Below are positions 9,492 through 17,740 of a stretch of 64,000 bases of DNA, one piece after another. Made by a program: the position numbers and the translations under genes. Every line of letters begins with the position of its first letter. Within the stretch, counting starts at the first letter, position 1. Below the pieces are notes generated by a model. That model did no database searches and had not been told where the DNA came from. It saw nothing but the letters and a program-made list of their open reading frames with translations. The stretch is from an uncultured Oscillospiraceae bacterium (GTDB lineage Bacteria; Bacillota; Clostridia; Oscillospirales; Oscillospiraceae): assembly GCA_944387285.1 (NCBI GenBank), contig CALXEH010000004.1:1-64000 (forward strand), given 5' to 3'.

Positions 9492-10582
9492 GCCTTCTCC
9501 TCCTTCCCCGGAAGATTCATCACCGACACCACAAGGCAGACCGCAAAGCCCAGGATGACCGCGACCTTGCCCGCCGTCGAAATGCCGCCGACTACCAGCT
9601 CGCCCGCCTCGTTTAGCGCGTCGGCATTGCCGGCAAGCCCAAAGTTGTGCGAGATCGCCGCGCCGGCCATCATGCCCAGCACCGTCACCGCGCTGTCGCC
9701 GTTGCCCTCGCCCGCGAGGATCAGCTGCCTCAGCGGGCAGCCGCCCAGCAGCACCGAGCCGTAGCCCACCAGCGCCATGCCGAGGAAGTTCCACACATGC
9801 GAGCTGTGCGACACCGGCTGCAGCTCAAAGCCCAGCTTGAACGTGCCGTTTATCAGGTTGCCCACCAGCACCGCAACGAAGATCGCCACGAAGCCGTAGA
9901 GCAGCTTGAAGTCCTTGAACAGGAAGACATCGCGCAGTCCGCCCGCCATGCAGAGCCTCGCCCTCTGCGCCAGCGCGCCCACTACCGCCGCTATGAGCAG
10001 CGCCGCAATCACCGGGGCCCGCATCGAGCCCGGGCCTTCCGTGCTCGACTTGAACAGCGCCGGCACCGCCAGCACCAGTATCAATAGCCCCGCCATTATC
10101 ACGGGCAGCACGCCGCCCTCGGCCTTGCCCACGGGATACGCCCGCTTGAGCGAATAGCCGCGGTTGAGGAAAAACACGCCGCAGAGTATGCCGCACACAA
10201 AGCCTGCGAGCGCCACCAGCGCGTTCAAATCGCCGCCGCCGAGCCTTATGACCATCCTCAGCGGGCAGCCCAAAAACGCCAGCGCGCCGATCATCACGAA
10301 CCCGCCCAGCACAAAGCGCGTCGCAGGAGACGAGCCCGCCTTGGCCTTGAATTCGCCCGTCGCCACCGCAATGATGAAGGCGCCCAGCACCAGGCCGATT
10401 ATCTCAGGCCGCACATACTGCACCTTCGCCGCCGAATGCAGGCCGCAGGCGCCCGCAATGTCGCGCAGAAAGCAGGCAATGCAAAAGCCCATGTTCGACG
10501 GGTTCCCCAGCAGCGTAAGTACCACCGCAGCAGCGCCTACCGCAAGGCCCGCCACGACTACCAGCCAGCTTATCTTCTTCAC
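9488..10582 (-). CDS. yedE: YedE-family selenium transporter
   Basis: A 364-residue polytopic membrane protein of the YeeE/YedE family, with about nine to ten hydrophobic segments. Two related halves carry the transport-site cysteines: FLGCPLRMVIRLGGGDLNAL and LLGGCPLRQLILAGEGNGDS. YeeE-type proteins move thiosulfate; the version next to tusA and selD is the form tied to selenium metabolism. I chose GTG 10582 (VKKISWLVVVAGLAVG), where a membrane segment begins immediately; further upstream the frame would enter the promoter. It is the first gene of yedE-tusA-DUF3343. Confidence 0.88.
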   Translation of the reverse strand: MKKISWLVVVAGLAVGAAAVVLTLLGNPSNMGFCIACFLRDIAGACGLHSAAKVQYVRPEIIGLVLGAFIIAVATGEFKAKAGSSPATRFVLGGFVMIGALAFLGCPLRMVIRLGGGDLNALVALAGFVCGILCGVFFLNRGYSLKRAYPVGKAEGGVLPVIMAGLLILVLAVPALFKSSTEGPGSMRAPVIAALLIAAVVGALAQRARLCMAGGLRDVFLFKDFKLLYGFVAIFVAVLVGNLINGTFKLGFELQPVSHSSHVWNFLGMALVGYGSVLLGGCPLRQLILAGEGNGDSAVTVLGMMAGAAISHNFGLAGNADALNEAGELVVGGISTAGKVAVILGFAVCLVVSVMNLPGKEEKA

Positions 10583-10606
10583 AACACTACCCCTCTCAAT
10601 GTAATT

Positions 10607-10648
10607 TCCCCCTGGCGTTATTCTCATTATAGAACAACGCCAGGGGGA
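10607..10648. promoter_or_regulatory. 13-bp inverted-repeat operator candidate over the yedE promoter
   Basis: Arms 10607-10619 (TCCCCCTGGCGTT) and 10636-10648 (AACGCCAGGGGGA) are perfect complements separated by 16 bases. The centre falls in the -10 box, so a bound protein would block RNA polymerase. No T tract follows on either strand, so this is not a simple terminator. Confidence 0.65.
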
Positions 10649-10654
10649 TTTCAA
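10626..10654 (-). promoter_or_regulatory. Promoter of yedE-tusA-DUF3343
   Basis: The minus strand has TTGAAA (10649-10654), a 17-base spacer and a perfect TATAAT (10626-10631), 44 bases before the yedE start. Confidence 0.8.
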
Positions 10655-10681
10655 CAATTATTTAGCAATTACGAATGTTAT

Positions 10682-11824
10682 TTAGCTGGAAGTCGCCTCT
10701 ATGGCGGCCAGCGCGCCGTCTATATCCGCCTCGGTATTGGCGTAGCCGATGGAGAAGCGGACGCTGCCCTCCGGGAAGCTGCCGAGGCACTTATGCGCCG
10801 ACGGGGCGCAGTGCAGGCCGCAGCGGGTCAGCACGCCGAAGTCGCGCTCCAGCCGCCAGGCCGCCTCCGCGTTATCCAGGCCGGTGAAGCCGATGGATAT
10901 GACGCCCGTGCGCATGCGCGTATCCGGCGGGCCGTAGAGCCGCACGCCGCGCATGCCGCTCAGGCCGTCCAGGAAGCGCGCGGTCAGCGCCAGCTCGTGT
11001 GCTTCGAGGGCTGCGACGCCCTTTTCCTCTATAAAGCCCAGCGCGGCCTCTAGGCCGTAGATGCCGGGCAGGTTCATGGTGCCGGACTCGAACCTGTCCG
11101 GCATCCAGCCGGGCAGTTCCTCCGAGTCCGAAGCGCTGCCGGTGCCGCCAGCTATAAGCGGCCGGAGTTTCTCCGCGAACTGCGCGTCCAGCAGCAGCGC
11201 GCCGATGCCCTGCGGGCCGAGCAGGCCCTTATGCCCGGGCACTGCCAGGGCCGAGAGCCCAAAGCGGGCGAAGTCCACCTGCGTATGCCCGGCCGACTGC
11301 GCCGCGTCCAGCGCGAAGGGCAGGCCGTATTCGCGGCAGACCTTCCCCACCGCCTCCGCGTCCTGCAGCGTGCCGCTGACATTCGAGGCATGCGCGATGA
11401 CGACCAGCCGGGTGCTGCTGCGGATGAGCCCCGGCAGCGCGGCGACGTCCAGCCTGCCCTGCCCGTCGCAGGGGATGCGGTCAAAGCTCACGCCCTCACC
11501 CTCCAGCTGCACCAGCGGGCGCATGACGGCGTTGTGCTCCATGGCCGAGACGATGCAGTGGTCGCCGGGCCGCAGCAGGCCCTTTATGAGCATATTCAGG
11601 CCCATGGTGGCGCCCGCGGTCAGCACGGCGCAGGTCGGCTCAGGGTGATCGAACAGCCGGCACAGCCTTTCCCTGAGCGTGAGCGTGACAAGTCCCGCCT
11701 CCTGCGCGGAGGCGTAGCTCGAGCGGTTTATCGTCGCGCCGACCTTCTCCACATAATCGTACATGCTCTGCGCCACGCCCGGCGCTTTGGGGTAGGCTGT
11801 GGCGGCGTTGTCGAGGTAGATCAT
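10682..11824 (-). CDS. Class V aminotransferase, cysteine desulfurase / selenocysteine lyase-like
   Basis: A 380-residue PLP enzyme. [15 protein letters not shown] opens it, [11 protein letters not shown] carries the PLP-stacking His97, [13 protein letters not shown] the Asp173, and [12 protein letters not shown] the PLP Lys199. The catalytic cysteine lies in [16 protein letters not shown]. It follows selD by four bases, so its probable job is to release sulfur or selenium from cysteine or selenocysteine for SelD and for cofactor maturation. Similar unnamed desulfurases occur in selenium-dependent molybdenum hydroxylase clusters. Which element it handles cannot be told from sequence. Confidence 0.85.
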   Translation of the reverse strand: MIYLDNAATAYPKAPGVAQSMYDYVEKVGATINRSSYASAQEAGLVTLTLRERLCRLFDHPEPTCAVLTAGATMGLNMLIKGLLRPGDHCIVSAMEHNAVMRPLVQLEGEGVSFDRIPCDGQGRLDVAALPGLIRSSTRLVVIAHASNVSGTLQDAEAVGKVCREYGLPFALDAAQSAGHTQVDFARFGLSALAVPGHKGLLGPQGIGALLLDAQFAEKLRPLIAGGTGSASDSEELPGWMPDRFESGTMNLPGIYGLEAALGFIEEKGVAALEAHELALTARFLDGLSGMRGVRLYGPPDTRMRTGVISIGFTGLDNAEAAWRLERDFGVLTRCGLHCAPSAHKCLGSFPEGSVRFSIGYANTEADIDGALAAIEATSS

Positions 11825-11828
11825 GCCC

Positions 11829-12866
11829 TCACCTCAGCCTTATATACGCCCCGCCGCCGTACTCGAGCGCGCGGCCTATCCTCTGCGCCGCCGGGACGCA
11901 GCCTTCCAGCTCCGCCATGAGCGCATCCGCGTCCTCCGGGTCCACGGCCATCAGCAGCCCGCCCGAGGTCTGCGGGTCGTAGAGCAGGTCCTGCTGCCAG
12001 AGCTCCGCCTCGCCCGCGTCCACCCGGCACTCGGCAAAGGCGCGGTTGCGGTACATGCCCTCGGGCAGCAGCCCCTCCTTCGCCAGGCCTATGGCCTCCT
12101 CTATGAACCTGAAGCGCGAGACCTCATACTCTATCGCCACGCCGCTGCCCTGGGCCAGCTCCACCGAGTGGCCCAGCAGGCCGAAGCCCGTCACATCCGT
12201 ACAGGCGTGGACGCGGTACTTCACCATGCAGTCGCGCGCATTTTTATTCAGCGTCGTCATGAGCTGCACGGCATAGGCCATGGTCTCGTCCGAGCAGAGC
12301 CCGGCCTTCGCCGCGGTCGTGAGCGTGCCTATGCCCAGGGGCTTTGTCAGTATCAGCACGTCCCCGGGCCTCGCGCCCGAGTTCGTCAGCACCCGCTCCG
12401 GATGCACGAAGCCCGTCACGGCCAGGCCGTATTTCGGCTCCTCGTCCAGGATGCTGTGCCCGCCCGTGATGATCGCCCCGGCCTCGTAGACCTTGTCGTA
12501 GCCGCCCCTGAGCAGCGCGTGCACCGCCTCGCGCGGCATCTTCTCCGGCACGCACATCAGGTTCAGCGCCAGCTTCGGCTCGCCGCCCATGGCGTACACG
12601 TCCGAGAGCGCGTTCGTCGCCGCGATCTGGCCGAAGGTATAGGGGTCGTCCGCTATGGGCGGGAAAAAGTCCACCGTCTGCACGATGGCCAGCTCCTCCG
12701 AGACCTTATAGACCGAGGCGTCGTCGCTCTTGTCGAAGCCCACCAGCAGGTTCGGGTCCGTGTGCACCTTGATGCCCTCGAGCAGCTGTGCCAGCACGCC
12801 CGCGCCCACCTTCGCGCCGCAGCCGGCGCATTTTGCAAGTTTGGTCAGCTTTATCTCGTTTTCCAT
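11829..12866 (-). CDS. selD: Selenide, water dikinase (selenophosphate synthase)
   Basis: The 345-residue protein makes selenophosphate from selenide and ATP. The N-terminal glycine-rich loop [10 protein letters not shown] holds Cys16 and Lys19, equivalent to Cys17 and Lys20 of E. coli SelD; the codon is an ordinary Cys codon, not UGA. Further motifs are [50 protein letters not shown] and DPQTSGGLL. The start overlaps the yqeB end by 16 bases. In this cluster SelD should feed the labile selenium of the molybdenum hydroxylases; no Sec-insertion genes are in the window. Confidence 0.97.
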   Translation of the reverse strand: MENEIKLTKLAKCAGCGAKVGAGVLAQLLEGIKVHTDPNLLVGFDKSDDASVYKVSEELAIVQTVDFFPPIADDPYTFGQIAATNALSDVYAMGGEPKLALNLMCVPEKMPREAVHALLRGGYDKVYEAGAIITGGHSILDEEPKYGLAVTGFVHPERVLTNSGARPGDVLILTKPLGIGTLTTAAKAGLCSDETMAYAVQLMTTLNKNARDCMVKYRVHACTDVTGFGLLGHSVELAQGSGVAIEYEVSRFRFIEEAIGLAKEGLLPEGMYRNRAFAECRVDAGEAELWQQDLLYDPQTSGGLLMAVDPEDADALMAELEGCVPAAQRIGRALEYGGGAYIRLR

Positions 12867-13669
12867 CGTCCTGCGCCTCCGTTCAAAGCTCCGCTCAGCC
12901 TCAGCACCGCCTCAAGCACCCCGCCGCCGACGGCCAGGGCCTTGTCCGAGACGGTATAACAGTGCTCCACATTCCCGCGCGGGTCCACGTCCCCGGCCTT
13001 CATGCCCTTGAATACCGGCGTGCCGTCCGCCAATATGCCGCGCAGGACGCCGCCTATCGTACACACCATCGGCACGCCGCCGACGTAGGCCGCGACGTCC
13101 CCGGCCTCCACCTTTGCGCCTATGTCCAGCACCTGGCGGAAGACCCCGTCCGCCGGGGCCCTCAGCACGCGCTCGCCCGCATAGCCGCCTATCAGCCCGG
13201 GCACCGCGGTATTCGGCAGGGCCGAGCCCTCATAGTATACCCGGCCCAGCGTGTGCCCGCGCATGGTCTCCACTACGGCGTGGCAGTCCTCGCCCGCCGT
13301 AAAGCCCGGGCCCACGCCCACGACCGCCGGGGCCATGTCCATGCGCGTGCCCAGGTTCCGCTTCGCCAGGATGGCGTCCACCAGGGCGTCCGGCCTCAGG
13401 GCGTCCAGGCAGCCGCAGCCCTCGTCCACCAGCACCGCGATATCGCCCCGCGCGGTCATCTCCAGCGCCTCCTCTGGCGACTTCGCCAGCCGCGCCGTCA
13501 CATCCTCCACCCGCTGGCTGCCGCTTATCACGGCGCCCGAGAAGCTCACCGTCCGGCGTATGGCCGTCGGCCGCGCCGTGTCCGTCATCACGACGGCTAT
13601 CCCGCTGCGGTGCAGCCTTATGGCGGCGCCCGAGGCGATGTCGCCCGCGCCGCGTATCAGTACAAACAT
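12851..13669 (-). CDS. yqeB: Selenium-dependent molybdenum cofactor maturation protein YqeB
   Basis: A 272-residue protein of the EF2563/YqeB family found only beside selenium-dependent molybdenum hydroxylases. It begins MFVLIRGAGDIASGAAIRLH, an NAD-type Rossmann start, and contains VLVDEGCGCLDALRPD, APAVVGVGPGFTAGEDCHAVVE and a biotinyl/lipoyl-like RAPADGVFRQVLDIGAKVEAGDVAA. ATG 13669 follows GGGAAGGGG. The biochemical step is not settled; it is thought to place selenium in the molybdenum centre. It overlaps yqeC upstream (13 bases) and selD downstream. Confidence 0.9.
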   Translation of the reverse strand: MFVLIRGAGDIASGAAIRLHRSGIAVVMTDTARPTAIRRTVSFSGAVISGSQRVEDVTARLAKSPEEALEMTARGDIAVLVDEGCGCLDALRPDALVDAILAKRNLGTRMDMAPAVVGVGPGFTAGEDCHAVVETMRGHTLGRVYYEGSALPNTAVPGLIGGYAGERVLRAPADGVFRQVLDIGAKVEAGDVAAYVGGVPMVCTIGGVLRGILADGTPVFKGMKAGDVDPRGNVEHCYTVSDKALAVGGGVLEAVLRLSGALNGGAGRWKTR

Positions 13670-14310
13670 TCCAGCACCCCTTCCCGAAGGCTGCCGCAGA
13701 CCGAGGGCCGCTCCAGCAGCGCCGCCAGCCTCCTGGCCGCCTGCATGCCCCTCAGGTCCGTCTGATTCAAAAAATACACGTCCGCCAGCGCTTCCCGGTT
13801 CAGGACGCCAGCCAACAGCTCCGGCGTGACCGTGCCGCCCTGCGGCGCGAAAAGCTCCGGCCTGTGCGCCGCCTCGGCCACGGGCCTGCCCAGGCCCGAG
13901 AGGCCCACCACGCAGACCGTTCTCGCAGTCCCGGCCGGTATGACCGGCTCGTGCGCCGCGTGCGCCTTCAGCGGCAGGCGCTTGGAGCCGTCCGCTTCCA
14001 CTATGACGTACTCGGCAAGCGCCGCGAGCCGCGGCAGCGGAAGGCCCGGCGCGTGCAGCCGGCCGTCTTCCGCCAGCCGGCCCGTGCAGACCGCGCGCTC
14101 CGCTTCCAGCAGCCGCCCCAGCTCCGCCTCGTCCGGCTCCGTCAGCAGAGGCATGCCCGGCGCGGGGAACATGTGCGTCGTCGTGCACAGCACCACGCTG
14201 TGCCGCGGCCTGAGCTCCGCCGCCAGCCTGTCCAGCAGGCTGGACTTGCCTCCGCTGCCTATGACCGCCGTGATGCCCGGCTCTATGCCCAGCGCCTCGC
14301 AAAACCTCAT
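13657..14310 (-). CDS. yqeC: Selenium cofactor biosynthesis protein YqeC
   Basis: A 217-residue P-loop-type protein: ITAVIGSGGKSSLLDRLA gives the nucleotide site (residues 17-24), followed by VVLCTTTHMFPAP and YVIVEADGSKRLPLKAHAAHEPVIP, the core of the YqeC family. The family always accompanies YqeB and SelD in selenium-dependent molybdenum hydroxylase clusters, but its exact reaction is unproven. It is the first gene of yqeC-yqeB-selD-desulfurase, transcribed from a promoter that shares its -35 region with the divergent ModE-like gene. Confidence 0.9.
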   Translation of the reverse strand: MRFCEALGIEPGITAVIGSGGKSSLLDRLAAELRPRHSVVLCTTTHMFPAPGMPLLTEPDEAELGRLLEAERAVCTGRLAEDGRLHAPGLPLPRLAALAEYVIVEADGSKRLPLKAHAAHEPVIPAGTARTVCVVGLSGLGRPVAEAAHRPELFAPQGGTVTPELLAGVLNREALADVYFLNQTDLRGMQAARRLAALLERPSVCGSLREGVLECLY

Positions 14311-14341
14311 CCGCTCACCCCGTTATTCTCTCCTGAGAACA

Positions 14342-14370
14342 ACAATACCACCCATTTCCACCGGCGTCAA
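14342..14370 (-). promoter_or_regulatory. Promoter of yqeC-yqeB-selD operon
   Basis: The minus strand has TTGACG (14365-14370), a 17-base spacer and TATTGT (14342-14347), 32 bases before the yqeC ATG. Confidence 0.65.
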
Positions 14371-14380
14371 GCGTTGACGC
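14364..14380. promoter_or_regulatory. Dyad shared by two divergent -35 boxes
   Basis: GCGTCAA (14364-14370) and TTGACGC (14374-14380) are perfect inverted repeats separated by GCG. Each arm contains the -35 box of one of the two divergent promoters, so one bound regulator could control both yqeC and the ModE-like gene. It may also simply reflect the two similar -35 boxes. Confidence 0.5.
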
Positions 14381-14403
14381 GGCTTTGTGGGCGGTGTTAT
14401 AAT
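14374..14403 (+). promoter_or_regulatory. Promoter of the ModE-like gene
   Basis: TTGACG (14374-14379), an 18-base spacer and a perfect TATAAT (14398-14403). The ATG of the gene begins only seven bases after the -10 box, so transcription may start at the ATG itself. Confidence 0.8.
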
Positions 14404-14409
14404 GTATCC

Positions 14410-14757
14410 ATGAAAAATATGCACTACAACCTGTCAGTCCGCCTCTTCACGGCGGGAAAGTGCTTCGGCCCCGGCATGGCAACGCTGCTGTCGCTGGTAC
14501 GGGAGCGTCATTCCCTGCGCGCAGCGGCGGCCGAGATGGGCATGGCGTATTCCAAGGCCTGGCGTATCCTGCGCGACTGCGAGGAGGCGCTGGGCTTTCC
14601 GCTGCTCGACAGCACCACCGGCGGGCGCCACGGCGGCGGGGCCGTCCTCACCGAGGAGGGCGCAGCGCTCCTGGCCGATTACGAGCTCTTCTGCCGCCGG
14701 CTCGGCGACGAGGGCGACGCCCTCTTTGCCGAATGCTTCGCGCGCTGGATGGACTAG
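14410..14757 (+). CDS. Short ModE-like winged-helix regulator
   Basis: A 115-residue protein matching the DNA-binding half of ModE: LRAAAAEMGMAYSKAWRILRD is the LysR-type helix-turn-helix and LTEEGAALLADYELFCRRL the following dimerisation helix. The molybdate-binding MOP domains of full ModE (about 260 residues) are absent. Placed between the selenium operon and mocA/xdh, it probably regulates these. No ribosome site precedes ATG 14410 and the -10 box is seven bases upstream, suggesting a leaderless mRNA; ATG 14419 is an alternative. Its stop overlaps the convergent mocA-like stop (CTAG). Confidence 0.82.
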   Translation: MKNMHYNLSVRLFTAGKCFGPGMATLLSLVRERHSLRAAAAEMGMAYSKAWRILRDCEEALGFPLLDSTTGGRHGGGAVLTEEGAALLADYELFCRRLGDEGDALFAECFARWMD

Positions 14758-15329
14758 CGCAGGGCCTCCAGGTCGGCGGCGACGTCCACGTCCGCGAGTT
14801 CGGACGCCTCTGCCTCCACCAACAGCAGCGCCTGCGGGTGCCGCCTTATCACCGCCGAACCGCCCCGGTCGCCCTCCAGGCAGAGCAGCTCCGGGAAGTA
14901 GGCCGAGGGGAATATAACCGGATTGCCGCGCACTCCATCGTGTGAGAGCGCGGCTATCTTTTCCCTCTCGCCCAGCCAGGCGTCCAGCAGCCGCTCCACG
15001 GTGGCCCGGCGCAGCAGCGGCTGGTCAGAGGCCATGAACAGGGCCGCGTCGCAGGGCCCGGCGGCCTCGAGCCCCAGCCTGACCGTGAGGCTCGCGCCGA
15101 GCTCGGGCCGGCCGTTCGCCACGCGCGTGAAGCCGAATTCCGCCGCCAGCGCCAGGCCCTCCTGCCGGCAGGTCACAAGGCAGACCCGTGAAAACCGCCG
15201 CGCAGGCACGGCTTCGCAGGCACGGCGCAGCAGACTGCGCCCGCCGAGCTCCTCCGCCAGTTTGTCGCCGCCGAACCGGCTCGAGGCCCCGGCGGCCATG
15301 ATTATGCAGGCTATGCGCGGCGCTTCCAT
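14754..15329 (-). CDS. mocA: Molybdenum cofactor cytidylyltransferase-like protein (MocA/YgfJ)
   Basis: A 191-residue nucleotidyltransferase with the MobA-like start IACIIMAAGASSRFGGDKL (nucleotide-binding loop, residues 11-23) and the metal motif LFMASDQPLL. MocA joins CMP to molybdopterin for xanthine-dehydrogenase-type enzymes; the YgfJ/EF2570-neighbour subgroup belongs to selenium-dependent molybdenum hydroxylase systems. It lies divergent to xdhA and has its own promoter and GGAGG site. CMP versus GMP specificity is inferred from the neighbours. Confidence 0.82.
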   Translation of the reverse strand: MEAPRIACIIMAAGASSRFGGDKLAEELGGRSLLRRACEAVPARRFSRVCLVTCRQEGLALAAEFGFTRVANGRPELGASLTVRLGLEAAGPCDAALFMASDQPLLRRATVERLLDAWLGEREKIAALSHDGVRGNPVIFPSAYFPELLCLEGDRGGSAVIRRHPQALLLVEAEASELADVDVAADLEALR

Positions 15330-15349
15330 CTCCCCACACCTCCGGAATG

Positions 15350-15378
15350 AGTATATAAAATACCAAACAGCCCGTCAA
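15350..15378 (-). promoter_or_regulatory. Promoter of the mocA-like gene
   Basis: The minus strand has TTGACG (15373-15378), a 17-base spacer and TATACT (15350-15355), 21 bases before the start and upstream of the GGAGG site. Confidence 0.75.
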
Positions 15379-15393
15379 GTACGCCGATAGAAC

Positions 15394-15422
15394 TTGCCAG
15401 GGGCTGAGGGCTAATATATAAT
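15394..15422 (+). promoter_or_regulatory. Promoter of xdhABC
   Basis: TTGCCA (15394-15399), a 17-base spacer and a perfect TATAAT (15417-15422). The -35 region contains GCCAGGGG, an octamer also present in the yedE dyad arm. Confidence 0.75.
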
Positions 15423-15448
15423 ATAAGTTTGAAAGGTGGTGCTGCGAT

Positions 15449-17740
15449 GTGGGCTATACAGGCAAACGTATGCCGCGCGTAGACGCTAAGGACAAGGCCG
15501 CCGGGCGGGCGAAATACGCCGCCGACCTCTGCGTCAGGGACGCCCTCGTGGCCAAGGTGCTGCACGCCGAGCGCGCGCACGCACTCGTGAGATCCATAAA
15601 CACCGACAGGGCCAGGCAGGCGGAGGGCGTCGAGGCCGTCTTCACCTGCTTCGACGTGCCCAAATACTACTTCCCCACGGCGGGCCACCCCTGGTCCACC
15701 GACCCGGAACATCAGGATGTAGCAGACAGGCTGCTGCTCACCGACCACGTCCGTTTCTGGGGCGACGACATAGCCGTCGTCGTGGCAAGGGACGAGCTCT
15801 CGGCCGTCAAGGCCCTGCGCGAGCTCGAAGTGGAATATGAGGACCTGCCCTTCGTCCTCGACGCGCAGGCGGCCATGGAGCCCGGCGCGCCCCAGCTGCA
15901 CGAGGCTTTCCCGGGAAATGTCCTGGGCCACTCCAGCATCCGCCGCGGCGACCTCGAGGCCGCGATACGCGAGCCCGGGCTCATCCGGGTCGAGGGCTGG
16001 TACGACACGCCGACCGTGCAGCACTGTCACATCGAAAACCACAACTGCTGGGCTTATATGGAGGGCGGCAGGGTCACGGTCGTGACCTCTACGCAGATAC
16101 CCCACATCGTCCGGCGCATCGTCGGCCAGGCCCTGGGACGGCCCTGGGGCGACGTCAGGATAATCAAGCCCTACATAGGCGGCGGCTTCGGCAACAAACA
16201 GGACGCGCTCTATGAGCCGCTCTGCGCCTGGCTCACCACCATGCTCGGCGGCAGGCCCGTGCGCATCGAGTGCACGCGCGAGGAGACCTTCCACTGCAAC
16301 CGCGTGCGCCACGCCATACGCAGCCACATCATCTCCTGGGTGCGGCCCGACGGCAGCTTCGCCGCGCGCAAGCTCGAGTGCTGGTCGAACCAGGGCGGCT
16401 ACGCCTCGCACGGCCACGGCATCGCCGCCAAGGGCATGAACGCCTTCCCGCAGATCTACCCCTGCGACAACCTCGAGTGCGACGCCTGGACCGTGTTCAC
16501 GAACCTGCCTCCGGCGGGCGCGATGCGCGGCTACGGCATACCCCAGGCCACCTTCGCCGGCGAGGCGCACATCGATGACGTCGCCCGGGCCATAGGCATG
16601 AGCCCGCTGGAGCTGCGCAGGAAGATCGCCATGCCCAAGGGCTACAGGGATGACTTCTCCGGCAACGTGAACTGGTCGGACAGCTTCCGGGCCTGCATGG
16701 AGGCCGGCGCCAAGGCCACGGATTTCGAGCGCAGGTTCGCCGAGCTCTCCAAGCCGCAGACGGGGAATATCCGGCGCGGCGTGGGCATGGCGCTCTACTG
16801 GTACAACACCGGCGTGTGGCCCATCTCGCTCGAGTCCTCGTCCTGCCGCATGGTGCTCAACCAGGACGGCTCGGTGCAGGTCTTCACCGGCGAGACCGAA
16901 ATAGGCCAGGGCTGCGACACTGTCTACGCCCAGATGACGGCGGACGCCGTGGGCATACCCTTCGAGAGCGTCCACGTCGTCACGGTGCAGGACACGGACA
17001 CGACGCCCTACGGCAGCGGGGCCTACGCCTCGCGCCAGACCTATGTCGGCGGCTTTGCCATCGACAATACGGGCAAAATACTGCGCGGGAAGATACTCGA
17101 CTACGCGGCCAAGCTGACGAAGCTGCCCGCCGGGCAGCTCGGCCTGCGCGAGGGCTTCATCGAAAACGACAGGGGCGAGCGGCTCATGTCCCTCGCGGAA
17201 CTGGCGACGGAGGCACTCTACTCCATGGAGGACAGCCGCCACATCACCGCCGAGGCCACGGCGCAGATAAAATCCAACGCCTACAGCTTCGGCTGTTCCT
17301 TCGCCGAGGTCGAGGTGGATCTGAGGCTGTGCAGGATAAGGGTCACGAGGCTCATGAACGTTCACGACTGCGGCAAGCTCATAAACCCGCAGCTGGCCGA
17401 GGCTCAGGTGCACGGCGGCATGTCCATGGGCATGGGCTACGCGCTCTCCGAGCAGCTGAGGTTCGACGAGAAGACCGGCAGGCCGCTCAACGGCAACCTG
17501 CTCGACTACAAGCTGCTCACCTTTACCGACCACCCGAGGCTCGAGGCGCTGTTCTGCGAGAACGCGGAGCCGACGAGCCCCTTCGGCACCAAGGCCCTGG
17601 GTGAGCCTCCGGCCTGCCCGCCGGCCCCTGCCATACGCAACGCCGTGCTGCAGGCGACGGGCATAGCCTTCGGCGCGATACCCATGACGCCCGAGAAACT
17701 TTTCCGGGCCCTGGAGGAAGGAGGCGGCAGCGATGTATGA
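15449..17740 (+). CDS. xdhA: Xanthine dehydrogenase-type molybdenum-binding subunit XdhA
   Basis: The 763-residue protein is close to E. coli XdhA (752) and binds the molybdopterin cofactor that hydroxylates purines or related heterocycles. Visible: RVDAKDKAAGRAKYAAD at the start, KPYIGGGFGNKQD, AMRGYGIPQA (substrate Arg region), GETEIGQGCDTVYAQMTAD, VHDCGKLINPQLAEAQVHGG and the catalytic Glu in KALGEPPACPPAPAIRNAV. The start is GTG 15449 behind AAAGGTGG; ATG 15470 is an alternative. It overlaps xdhB by eight bases. The exact substrate is inferred from the E. coli-like three-gene layout. Confidence 0.92.
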   Translation: MGYTGKRMPRVDAKDKAAGRAKYAADLCVRDALVAKVLHAERAHALVRSINTDRARQAEGVEAVFTCFDVPKYYFPTAGHPWSTDPEHQDVADRLLLTDHVRFWGDDIAVVVARDELSAVKALRELEVEYEDLPFVLDAQAAMEPGAPQLHEAFPGNVLGHSSIRRGDLEAAIREPGLIRVEGWYDTPTVQHCHIENHNCWAYMEGGRVTVVTSTQIPHIVRRIVGQALGRPWGDVRIIKPYIGGGFGNKQDALYEPLCAWLTTMLGGRPVRIECTREETFHCNRVRHAIRSHIISWVRPDGSFAARKLECWSNQGGYASHGHGIAAKGMNAFPQIYPCDNLECDAWTVFTNLPPAGAMRGYGIPQATFAGEAHIDDVARAIGMSPLELRRKIAMPKGYRDDFSGNVNWSDSFRACMEAGAKATDFERRFAELSKPQTGNIRRGVGMALYWYNTGVWPISLESSSCRMVLNQDGSVQVFTGETEIGQGCDTVYAQMTADAVGIPFESVHVVTVQDTDTTPYGSGAYASRQTYVGGFAIDNTGKILRGKILDYAAKLTKLPAGQLGLREGFIENDRGERLMSLAELATEALYSMEDSRHITAEATAQIKSNAYSFGCSFAEVEVDLRLCRIRVTRLMNVHDCGKLINPQLAEAQVHGGMSMGMGYALSEQLRFDEKTGRPLNGNLLDYKLLTFTDHPRLEALFCENAEPTSPFGTKALGEPPACPPAPAIRNAVLQATGIAFGAIPMTPEKLFRALEEGGGSDV

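Noticed and set aside
12815-12832. Selenocysteine (UGA) in SelD or other genes
   Set aside because: The SelD active-site residue is an ordinary Cys codon, and no other gene showed an in-frame UGA at a conserved redox position.
13864-14409. Longer upstream start for the ModE-like gene
   Set aside because: The extension is antisense to yqeC and would run through both divergent promoters.
15311-17533. 740-codon minus-strand frame opposite xdhA
   Set aside because: Shadow of xdhA: composition dominated by Val, Ala, Arg and His, no conserved motif, and it would overlap the mocA and xdhA promoters.
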